Assembly: GCA_013329495.1 (NCBI GenBank)
Contig: DUKC01000112.1
Coordinates: 1 to 6,893 of the forward strand
DNA length: 6,893 nt
Direction of reading: 5' to 3'
Source of the DNA: Thermoplasmata archaeon
GTDB taxonomy: Archaea; Thermoplasmatota; E2; UBA9212
Position numbers and translations under genes: made by a program. The notes beneath the pieces were generated by a model, which had not been told where the DNA came from, did not search any database, and saw only the letters and a program-made list of their open reading frames with translations. Shown here piece after piece: positions 1 to 5,726 of this stretch (position 1 is its first letter; every line of letters starts with the position of its first letter).

Positions 1-1
1 G

Positions 2-440
2 ATAGTGGTGGTTTCTTCCTTAATTATTATAAAACAACCTACAGTCACCTTTCCAGATAGGAATCTTGAAAAAGCAGTAAGGGAAGCAATCGGAAAGCCA
101 ACAGGACCTATTCGTGCTGCGGACCTGGAAAAATTAACCAGGCTTAGTGCCAACGGGGAAAATATTACTGAGCTCACTGGGCTGGAATACTGCACCAATC
201 TGGAGTCGTTGGACCGCGAGCAACCAAATAAGCGACATCTCCGCGCTTTCCAGGCTCACCAATCTGGAGAGGCTGGGGCTTGGGGGCAACCAAATAGGTG
301 ATATAAAGCCTTTGGTCAGCAACTCGGGGCTTTCTAAAGGAGATGTGGTGTATTTAGTGGGTAATCCATTGAGTTCCACCTCAACTAACGTTTACATTCC
401 TCAGCTTAAGAAGAGAGGGGTAAAGATGTACTACTGGTGA
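2..440 (+). pseudogene. Leucine-rich-repeat protein, frameshifted, possibly 5'-partial
   Basis: The first frame (open from base 2) gives an N-terminal cap typical of bacterial and archaeal leucine-rich-repeat proteins, FPDRNLEKAVREAIGKPTG, followed by a 22-residue repeat (LTRLSANGENITELTGLEYC) and the start of the next. Near base 215 the reading moves to another frame, which continues the repeat as NQISDISALSRLTN, adds a further repeat (LERLGLGGNQIGDI), and ends with the usual capping segment (GDVVYLVGNPL, then VYIPQLKKRGVKMYYW) at a TGA. DNA comparison of adjacent repeats shows two bases missing between about 206 and 219. Such repeats normally form a curved binding surface for other proteins, often outside the cell. 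No signal peptide is visible, and the frame is open to the window edge, so the start may be lost. The gene is probably non-functional unless the shift is a sequencing error. The family call is firm; the partner is unknown. Confidence 0.8.
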
Positions 441-674
441 GGCGATAGAGTGAAAATTAGTATTTAGAAAGGATTTGGATGGAATGCTATATGCCACATG
501 AGTCTCAAAGTTTTTCTTTTATTATTTTCTGACAGAGTGCTTAACTATTTATACTCAACGGGATAAATAGGATCGACGACAACGTATTCTGGGGAATCTC
601 TGCTTTTGCTTCAGGAAATATCAAGTAGAGTAATTAGAGATCTAGGTTTATTTTTATTAACTTTGCCCCGCCAA
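441..674. other. Intergenic, AT-rich, no gene seen
   Basis: I see no open frame with a credible start, no tRNA-like fold and no recognisable repeat between the repeat-protein remnant and the operon promoter. The only items noted are the T-rich tract near 511-528 and an AT-rich stretch near 647-660. In many archaea the genes for ribosomal proteins L44e and S27e sit directly before aIF2-alpha; neither is present here. Confidence 0.6.
511..528 (+). terminator. T-rich tract, possible archaeal terminator
   Basis: A run that is almost all T on the plus strand (five T, C, four T, A, TT, A, four T) lies about 70 bases after the stop of the repeat-protein remnant. Archaeal RNA polymerase often stops at U-rich stretches without a hairpin, so this could end transcription from the remnant and insulate the operon downstream. 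No stem-loop is evident before it. The call rests on composition and position only. Confidence 0.3.
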
Positions 675-688
675 AAAAACTATAAGCA
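675..688 (+). promoter_or_regulatory. Putative TATA/BRE promoter of the aIF2-alpha operon
   Basis: An A-run followed by CTATAAGC places a TATA-like core at about 680-685, with a purine-rich BRE-like segment before it. Its centre is about 28 bases upstream of the ATG at 711, the spacing expected when transcription starts at or next to the start codon. No Shine-Dalgarno motif precedes 711, which agrees with a leaderless transcript. An alternative TATA-like stretch at about 649-658 would give a leader of roughly 30 bases. Confidence 0.45.
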
Positions 689-710
689 GTAACTTTATCA
701 ATAAAATGAT

Positions 711-1484
711 ATGCAAGCCAAAAACCCAGAAGAAGGAGACTTTGTGGTGGGAAGAATAAAGGAAATCAAGAACTTCGGTGCTTTTGTCAGCTTGGACGAG
801 TATCCCCAATCCAAGGGTCTGGTCCACCTCAGGGAAGTTGCCCCTGGGAGGATAAGAAGCATTAGAGACTACATCCGGGAGAACCAAAGGGTCGTGGGAA
901 AGGTTATCGGAGTCGATCCACAGAGGAATTACGTGGACCTGTCTCTGAGAAACATAACCAAGTACCAAAAGAACCAGACGGTCAAGGAATGGAAGGATCT
1001 GAAGCGGGCAAGGAAACTGTTCGAGTCAGTCGCAGAAGCCATCAACAAAAAAGAGGCAGATTGTTACAAAGCATTTGGGAACGAATTGATAGAGAAGTAT
1101 GGTGGTTTGTACAGCGCGTTTGAGGCAGCGGTTTTGGGTCCTGAGGAATTTGAAAAAGATTTTAAAGGAGAATGGGTTAAATCCTTTGTAGAGGAGGCAA
1201 AGCAAAACATCCAAATTCCGTCGGTAACAATAAAAGGGGACCTGAGCATAGTCTCGCACGCCCCCGATGGAATTAGTAAGATAAAAACACTCTGCAAATC
1301 TCTTGAAAAAGAAGAAGAGGATGTGAAGGTAAGCGTTCGTTACGTGAGTGCGCCAGTCTATCGAATCTCTGTAAACGCGCTCAACTACAAAATAGCGGAA
1401 GCTGAACTGAGCGAAGCCATTGCAAAGGCAAAGGAGCAGGCAAAGCAGGTCGGAACGCTGGACTTCAAAAGAAGAGGAAAGTGA
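711..1484 (+). CDS. aif2a: Translation initiation factor aIF2 subunit alpha
   Basis: This is the alpha subunit of the heterotrimeric factor that, with GTP, carries initiator Met-tRNA to the small ribosomal subunit in the cytoplasm. The 257 residues have the normal archaeal length and three-part layout: an S1 RNA-binding domain (about 8-82, with GRIKEIKNFGAFVSLDEYP and the closing VDLSLR), a helical domain (about 85-165, with EWKDLKRARKLFESVA) and a C-terminal alpha/beta domain (about 170-250, with the IKGDLSIVSHAPDGI segment) that contacts the gamma subunit. The ATG at 711 gives the usual short N-terminus (MQAKNPEEGDFVVG). By ungapped comparison with the human protein from memory, the position of the regulatory Ser51 is Ala44 here, so control by phosphorylation at that site is not available. 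It leads the operon, and Nop10 starts 4 bases after its stop. Confidence 0.95.
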   Translation: MQAKNPEEGDFVVGRIKEIKNFGAFVSLDEYPQSKGLVHLREVAPGRIRSIRDYIRENQRVVGKVIGVDPQRNYVDLSLRNITKYQKNQTVKEWKDLKRARKLFESVAEAINKKEADCYKAFGNELIEKYGGLYSAFEAAVLGPEEFEKDFKGEWVKSFVEEAKQNIQIPSVTIKGDLSIVSHAPDGISKIKTLCKSLEKEEEDVKVSVRYVSAPVYRISVNALNYKIAEAELSEAIAKAKEQAKQVGTLDFKRRGK

Positions 1485-1488
1485 GCCA

Positions 1489-1653
1489 ATGCGTCAACTA
1501 AAGCGTTGTCCCAAATGCAGGGAATACACACTTAAAGTCACCTGTCCAAAGTGCAAAGTGAGGACAGAGCAGGCCGCGCCTCCAAAATTTTCGCCTGAGG
1601 ATAGGTGGGGAAAGTACAGAAGAAAGTTGGAGCAAATGAGTGGAGTCAAGTAA
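1489..1653 (+). CDS. nop10: H/ACA ribonucleoprotein subunit Nop10
   Basis: Nop10 is a small structural protein of the box H/ACA RNP. It binds the pseudouridine synthase Cbf5 and helps shape the site where guide RNAs direct pseudouridylation of rRNA. The 54-residue length is normal for archaea. A zinc ribbon is shown by two CPKC pairs (Cys7, Cys10, Cys19, Cys22) around an EYTLK segment, followed by the family's signature tail PPKFSPEDRWGKYRRKLE. The same frame is open upstream inside aIF2-alpha, but the ATG at 1489 is the start because the conserved protein begins right there (MRQLKRCPKC) and a GAGG-containing stretch lies about 10 bases before it. It is tightly placed between aIF2-alpha and the PAC2 gene, a conserved archaeal arrangement. 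Confidence 0.95.
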   Translation: MRQLKRCPKCREYTLKVTCPKCKVRTEQAAPPKFSPEDRWGKYRRKLEQMSGVK

Positions 1654-1654
1654 G

Positions 1655-2419
1655 ATGAAAGACGTTGAGATTGAGTTTGTGGGAAAGAGGCCAAAACTGA
1701 CCGAACCCCTGTTGATCGAAGGATTGCCAGGAATCGGAGACATAGGAAGACTCGCAGCAGATCAGCTGTGCGAAGAACTAAAAGCAGAACTTTTTGCCTA
1801 CATCTACTCCAAGGATTTTCCGCCTCAAGTGATGGTGAAGGAAGGCGGAGCAATTGGATTGGTAAAGGATAAGCTGTCTTTTTACCATGGCAAAAAAGAT
1901 ATTATTTTTTTGACGGGGGACAGCCAGGCATCTACCCCAAAAGGTCATTATGAGTTAACCAGCGCAATCCTGGATCTGGCCGAGTCCTTTGGAACCAAGG
2001 TGATCTACACGCTGGGCGGATACTCGGTTGGTTATCTGGTAAAGGATCCCAAGGTTATCGGAGCGGCAACCGATCGTGATTTAATAGATAGGCTTAAGCG
2101 CCACTCGGTTGATTTTGAAAACCATCCCGGGTCGATAATAGGAGCTGCAGGGCTGTTGCCAGGCATGGGAAAATTGAGGGGAATAAAAGGAGCGTGCCTG
2201 ATGGGTGAAACTTCAGGCTATATGGTTTCCGATCCCAAGAGTGCTAGGGAGGTGGTTAAGATTATGGCTAAAATATTGGGTGTTGGCATAAAACTGACAG
2301 CATTGGATGAAAAGGTAAAGCAAATGGAGCCCGCGCTGAAGCAGTTAAAAGAGATGCACGATGCTACCCAATACGTAAAAAAGAGGAGACCTCCTGAAGA
2401 GCCGAGCTACATAGGGTAG
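1655..2419 (+). CDS. PAC2-family protein (proteasome assembly chaperone-like)
   Basis: This 254-residue protein belongs to the PAC2/COG2047-type family, whose eukaryotic members and archaeal PbaA/PbaB relatives act in proteasome assembly. Visible family motifs are GLPGIGDIGRLAADQL (about 23-38), FLTGDSQ (85-91), TLGGYSVGY (119-127) and the long block GAAGLLPGMGKLRGIKGA with MGETSGY (about 163-189), then a charged helical tail. The C-terminus is PSYIG. Proteasome activators use a hydrophobic-Tyr-X ending; here Tyr is third from the end, so docking is only a possibility. The ATG at 1655 lies one base after the Nop10 stop, with GGAG nine bases before it. A GTG at 1640 would add five residues and overlap Nop10, and is less likely. 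The family is clear; the exact partner is inferred. Confidence 0.85.
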   Translation: MKDVEIEFVGKRPKLTEPLLIEGLPGIGDIGRLAADQLCEELKAELFAYIYSKDFPPQVMVKEGGAIGLVKDKLSFYHGKKDIIFLTGDSQASTPKGHYELTSAILDLAESFGTKVIYTLGGYSVGYLVKDPKVIGAATDRDLIDRLKRHSVDFENHPGSIIGAAGLLPGMGKLRGIKGACLMGETSGYMVSDPKSAREVVKIMAKILGVGIKLTALDEKVKQMEPALKQLKEMHDATQYVKKRRPPEEPSYIG

Positions 2420-2421
2420 AA

Positions 2422-3648
2422 ATGCTGATAAATTCTGATTTGCATCTGCACTCCCGCTTTTCTGGAGCCACCTCCCAGCAAATGAGCATCAAAAGAATTG
2501 CTGAAGAGTCCAAGAGGAAAGGCGTTGAATTGGTTTCAACTGGCGATTGTCTTCATTCAAAATGGCTTGATGAGATTAGACATTGTACCCCTGTGGATGA
2601 GGGTACCTTAGAATTGAACGGAACCAGATTTATCTTAGGAACAGAAGTAGAAGGCTCAAACAGAGTTCACCATCTGTTATACTTTCCTAACCTCTCTTCA
2701 CTGACCGATTTTAAAAAAAAAATTAGACCCCATTCTGCAAATCTTGAAACAGACGGGAGACCAAATCTCAAACTAAATGGGGAGCAAATTGCCCAATTTG
2801 CAAAAGACGTTGGAGCTTTGATTGGCCCTTCTCATATCTTCACGCCGTGGACAGCATTATATGCTTATCACAACTCTCTAAAAGCTTGTTACGGAGACCT
2901 GACGCCTTATATTAGCTTTATTGAATTGGGGCTGTCCGCAGATACAGACTATGCTGACAGGATATCCGAGCTCTCAAGACTCACCTTTCTCACAAATTCG
3001 GATGCTCATTCTCCCCATCCCGTGAGACTTGCAAGGGAATTCAACAGGCTGAAGGTCGAGGATGCCACTTTTGAAGAGGTGAAAAAAGCCTTGCTGAGAA
3101 TGGGTGGGAGAACGTGCACGTTAAACGTCGGACTGCCCCCAGAAGAAGGAAAGTATAACGAGAGTGCCTGCATCTCATGTCGCACTCACTTTTCGCTGAG
3201 AGAGGCACTTTCTAAAAAGTGGAGGTGCCAATGTGGCGGAAGGATAAAGAAAGGAGTCAAGGACAGGATCTCCGAGCTTGCAGACCTACCTATTGGGTGT
3301 CATCCATCCTACCGACCACCCTATCTGCACATAATCCCTCTAGCGGAGATCGTTTCGGCTGCGCTTGGGCAGGCATCCCCCTTCACCAAAAGAGTGAACG
3401 ATGAATGGCTAAATCTGATAAGGGCTTTTGGTAACGAGGTCAGGGTGCTAGTTGATGCGGGCATCGACGAGCTGACTAAGGTGACAACTCCCGCGGTCGT
3501 GAGAGCAATTGAAGCCTTCAGGCAGAGAAAAGTCACAATTCATCCCGGCGGTGGGGGAGAATACGGGAGAATTGACCTGGCTAGTCAGATCGAGGTTGAG
3601 ACTCTTTTTGAAGAAAAACAAAAAAGCATTTTTGATTATGGGGGTTAA
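2422..3648 (+). CDS. endoQ: Endonuclease Q (EndoQ), deaminated-base DNA repair
   Basis: EndoQ cuts DNA on the 5' side of uracil, hypoxanthine, xanthine and abasic sites, starting repair of deaminated bases. The 408-residue length fits the family. The N-terminal PHP domain (about 1-230) keeps its metal ligands: DLHLH (His8, His10), STGDCLH (Asp42, His45), GTEVEG (Glu75), HH (83-84), GPSHIFTPWT (His138) and TNSDAHSP (Asp194, His196). ELGLSADTDYAD and the REFNR segment are family hallmarks. A zinc site follows (Cys250, Cys253, Cys269, Cys271). The C-terminal helical part has CHPSYRPPYLHIIPLAEI and HPGGGGEYGRI. The last nine residues contain QKSIFDYG, close to a PCNA-interacting PIP box; EndoQ of Thermococcales is known to work with PCNA. 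It starts 2 bases after the PAC2 gene and abuts the next PHP gene, so it is co-transcribed with them. Confidence 0.92.
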   Translation: MLINSDLHLHSRFSGATSQQMSIKRIAEESKRKGVELVSTGDCLHSKWLDEIRHCTPVDEGTLELNGTRFILGTEVEGSNRVHHLLYFPNLSSLTDFKKKIRPHSANLETDGRPNLKLNGEQIAQFAKDVGALIGPSHIFTPWTALYAYHNSLKACYGDLTPYISFIELGLSADTDYADRISELSRLTFLTNSDAHSPHPVRLAREFNRLKVEDATFEEVKKALLRMGGRTCTLNVGLPPEEGKYNESACISCRTHFSLREALSKKWRCQCGGRIKKGVKDRISELADLPIGCHPSYRPPYLHIIPLAEIVSAALGQASPFTKRVNDEWLNLIRAFGNEVRVLVDAGIDELTKVTTPAVVRAIEAFRQRKVTIHPGGGGEYGRIDLASQIEVETLFEEKQKSIFDYGG

Positions 3649-4314
3649 ATGAGGCTCGATTTGCACACACACTCAAAATATTCGGAGGATGGAGAAGGAG
3701 AAGTCTTGGAATTGGCAAAAGCAGTCCAGAAGAAAGGCCTGAATGGCATGGCAATCACTGATCACAATACAATCAAAGGAAGTCTCGAAGTTCTAAAGCT
3801 TAAGCTGCCAAATTTCCTGATCATTCCCGGAATAGAGATATCAACATCGGAAGGTCATCTGCTTGCTTACGGAGTAAAAACAGATATCAAGGGACGGCTT
3901 TCTCCTGAAGAGACAATAGATCTCATAAGAGATGAGGGGGGTATTGCAGTTGTCGCTCATCCTTTTCGATGGAGAAATGGCATGAAGAAAAGAACTCTAC
4001 AAGATATCAAAGGAAAGGTTCAAGCACTCGAAGTATTCAACAGCAGGGGTCCCGCATATAAAAACACCAAGGCAAACAAGACAGCCCGCGAGTTTGGTTT
4101 GGGGATGACTGGCGGGAGTGACGCACATTTTGTTTCAGATGCAGGCCAGGGATACACCCTAGTTCCAGATGCGGACAACATAGATGACGTGCTTTCCGCC
4201 ATTGAGAAGAGAGAGACTAAAGGAGAAGGCGAGATCACACCTCTTGACAGTCTGCTTTTTCACACCATTAAAGTAGGATATCTGTTTGCAAAGAGAGGAT
4301 TTAAAGGGATATAG
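3649..4314 (+). CDS. PHP-domain metal-dependent phosphoesterase
   Basis: This is a stand-alone PHP domain of 221 residues, a fold that uses three metal ions to hydrolyse phosphoesters. All expected ligands are visible: DLHTHSKYSEDG (His6, His8, Asp14), ITDHN (Asp38, His39), PGIEIS (Glu63), EGH (His70), AHPFRW (His104) and GGSDAH (Asp158, His160), so it should be active. Members of this group include nucleotide phosphatases and the TrpH/YciV 5'-3' exonuclease type, but this protein is shorter than TrpH and I cannot assign its substrate. No signal peptide is seen, so it is cytoplasmic. Its ATG follows the EndoQ stop with no gap, and a GGGGGTT just before it can serve as ribosome binding site inside the EndoQ end. 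Sitting next to EndoQ suggests a DNA- or nucleotide-processing role, which is inference. Confidence 0.85.
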   Translation: MRLDLHTHSKYSEDGEGEVLELAKAVQKKGLNGMAITDHNTIKGSLEVLKLKLPNFLIIPGIEISTSEGHLLAYGVKTDIKGRLSPEETIDLIRDEGGIAVVAHPFRWRNGMKKRTLQDIKGKVQALEVFNSRGPAYKNTKANKTAREFGLGMTGGSDAHFVSDAGQGYTLVPDADNIDDVLSAIEKRETKGEGEITPLDSLLFHTIKVGYLFAKRGFKGI

Positions 4315-4333
4315 AAGCAGGAAGGTGTAAAAA

Positions 4334-4618
4334 ATGGGAAAATACAAAATAAAGAGAGGGCACAAGCCCGATTTGGACAGGGCGATGAAAGAGGCTTTTA
4401 AAAGCTATGAAAAAAAAGATGGGCGATATTTTGGCAAGCACGCCATTCTGGAGGTTGAGGCCTGGTTGGTTGGAAAGGAGTTGGAAGTAAAAGTTTCATC
4501 CAAAAAAGCTTCCAGTGACAGAGAACTCAATGAAAGCATAAAAGCATACAACTCTTTTTTAGGGCTCGCAACCGGTCTTACTGCAAAGGAAAGGAGAAAA
4601 AAGTCACTGAAGAGGTAA
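4334..4618 (+). CDS. Small conserved archaeal protein, DUF5611-like
   Basis: A basic 94-residue protein with no membrane segment or signal peptide. It opens with YKIKRGHKPDLDR, has a central alternating strand region (AILEVEAWLVGKELEVKVSS) and closes with YNSFLGLATGLTAKERRKK. From memory this pattern, a KRGH start and a TGxTAKERRKK tail, matches the archaeal family DUF5611, whose function is unknown; I could not verify the match. The ATG at 4334 has a good ribosome binding site, GGAAGGTG at 4320-4327, six bases upstream. It is the last gene of the operon, 19 bases after the PHP gene, and faces the convergent phosphorylase. The basic tail would allow nucleic-acid contact, but nothing specific shows it. 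Confidence 0.75.
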   Translation: MGKYKIKRGHKPDLDRAMKEAFKSYEKKDGRYFGKHAILEVEAWLVGKELEVKVSSKKASSDRELNESIKAYNSFLGLATGLTAKERRKKSLKR

Positions 4619-4723
4619 GCCTGAAGGAACTCAACGGTATGTTTTGTCGCTCTCTCAATTTGTCGGTTAGTAGCTATACCCCTTAGCAATCCCGCTTAGA
4701 AGTGGCAATTGTCTGGTTGCTGG
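4619..4723. other. Gap between convergent genes
   Basis: The 105 bases between the end of the six-gene operon and the end of the phosphorylase gene contain no credible gene. Both transcripts should stop here, but no strong T-rich tract or clear stem-loop is seen on either strand, so some antisense read-through between the two units is possible. Confidence 0.5.
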
Positions 4724-5620
4724 CTACTTGAATGCCTTTGATAGTTTGCTTCTTGGGGGCATCTCTATCATCTGCCTTATAACAGGAGTAAGATCTATTT
4801 TGCCATCCCCCTCTCTAACTTTGTTTGCCAGAACCAAAGAATCCAGTCCAACCCTTGTCAATCTGTCCTCTATCTCTTCCTTGTTGACCTTGCTCACATC
4901 GATCGCTCCCGCTTCCGGGGCCGCTGCAATTATCGATAACAGGTTTCCTACAAGAATCCTGTTTCTGCATCCTTCAAAGTAATCCCTGTGTATGCAGTAG
5001 ACAGAAAATTCCATAGCTGATGCGAGCACACCCATCCTTTTATAAGAAAGCAATTTTGCATCCATTAACTCTTTTGATGGGGAAAAATGGGGTGCTTCAC
5101 AGAAATACAAATCACTCTTCACGTGCGTGATGCCTGTCCATAAATTTTTTCCGAGTTTGTACCCCTGCTCTCGTGCGGCTTCTATCAAAATGGGCAGCAA
5201 TTCCGGCGAGGCAACAGCCGGATATTCCGATCCAACCACCGCATTGGTGGTTATCTCATCTCTCACCACTCCCTCTGAGATAACCAAATCCCCGAGCTTG
5301 ACCCAGGGTTGTAAACTTCCCGACGTACCTAACCTCAACATCACAATCGGGCCTTTTGCCATCTCAATGATTTCAGGCAAAATTATTGCAGCAGAAGCAG
5401 GCCCCATGCCGGTCGAAACGCCAGATACAGGCACGCCCTTATATTTTCCATGGACAACCGTGTGCTTTCTCTTTCCTTCTATCAACTCCGCCTCATCTAA
5501 GTACTTCATCAAATTTTCAATTCTTCCCGGGGAGCCTGCCGTAAGAACGTTAGGATTAATCCTGTCTATCTCCAGGTGGTATGTTTTCCCTTTCGTCTTG
5601 AATGTGATACTCTCAACCAT
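4724..5620 (-). CDS. Nucleoside phosphorylase, uridine phosphorylase type
   Basis: This 298-residue protein belongs to the NP-I nucleoside phosphorylase family, which splits nucleosides with phosphate into base and ribose-1-phosphate for salvage in the cytoplasm. Family motifs are AGSPGRIENL (about 28-37, phosphate loop), GVSTGMGPASAAI (67-79), RLGTSGSLQPWVKLGDLVIS (96-115) with the phosphate-binding Arg96, and AMEFS (202-206) holding the ribose-binding Met-Glu pair. The phosphate loop is GSPxR rather than bacterial GDPxR; animal uridine phosphorylase also has GSPxR. The uracil-binding Gln/Arg stretch of E. coli Udp is not recognisable, so the base used is open. The start is set at 5620 because AGGA lies just before it; an ATG at 5632 adds four residues but has no nearby ribosome site. 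It lies downstream of the regulator gene on the same strand. Confidence 0.85.
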   Translation of the reverse strand: MVESITFKTKGKTYHLEIDRINPNVLTAGSPGRIENLMKYLDEAELIEGKRKHTVVHGKYKGVPVSGVSTGMGPASAAIILPEIIEMAKGPIVMLRLGTSGSLQPWVKLGDLVISEGVVRDEITTNAVVGSEYPAVASPELLPILIEAAREQGYKLGKNLWTGITHVKSDLYFCEAPHFSPSKELMDAKLLSYKRMGVLASAMEFSVYCIHRDYFEGCRNRILVGNLLSIIAAAPEAGAIDVSKVNKEEIEDRLTRVGLDSLVLANKVREGDGKIDLTPVIRQMIEMPPRSKLSKAFK

Positions 5621-5625
5621 CTTTT

Positions 5626-5631
5626 TCCTCA
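5626..5631 (-). promoter_or_regulatory. Ribosome binding site deciding the phosphorylase start
   Basis: On the minus strand TGAGGA lies five bases before the ATG at 5620, a good match to the archaeal anti-Shine-Dalgarno sequence. It overlaps the upstream in-frame ATG at 5632, whose own nearest GGAG is some 20 bases away. This favours the shorter protein. Confidence 0.5.
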
Positions 5632-5666
5632 TCTGTTTGATAATCCAATGATCTATATCTCCAGCT

Positions 5667-5682
5667 GATTAAAAACTTAATC
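5667..5682 (-). promoter_or_regulatory. Phosphorylase promoter with overlapping 16-bp palindrome
   Basis: On the minus strand the sequence is GATTAAGTTTTTAATC: perfect 6-base arms (GATTAA and TTAATC) around a 4-base centre. The TTTTTAAT part resembles an archaeal TATA box and would place transcription start near 5645, giving a short leader of about 25 bases that holds the TGAGGA ribosome site. A palindrome covering a TATA box is the usual position for an archaeal repressor operator. The regulator encoded just upstream is an obvious candidate binder, but this is inference. Confidence 0.4.
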
Positions 5683-5726
5683 CTGCGAGGCGAACAAACT
5701 CTTCTAGACTGTGGCCAGAGGCAGAG

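Noticed and set aside
479..532. Short open frame of 17 codons starting at an ATG at 479
   Set aside because: Too short, no recognisable motif, runs into the T-rich tract.
555..635. Open stretch of about 27 codons containing IDDNVFWGISAF
   Set aside because: No start codon, no recognisable family and stops on both sides; treated as chance.
657..968. Minus-strand open frame of 103 codons over the start of aIF2-alpha
   Set aside because: It is antisense to a firmly identified gene and shows no family motif.
1640..1654. GTG start for the PAC2 gene, adding five residues
   Set aside because: It overlaps the Nop10 end, and the ATG at 1655 has GGAG nine bases upstream and gives the usual N-terminus.
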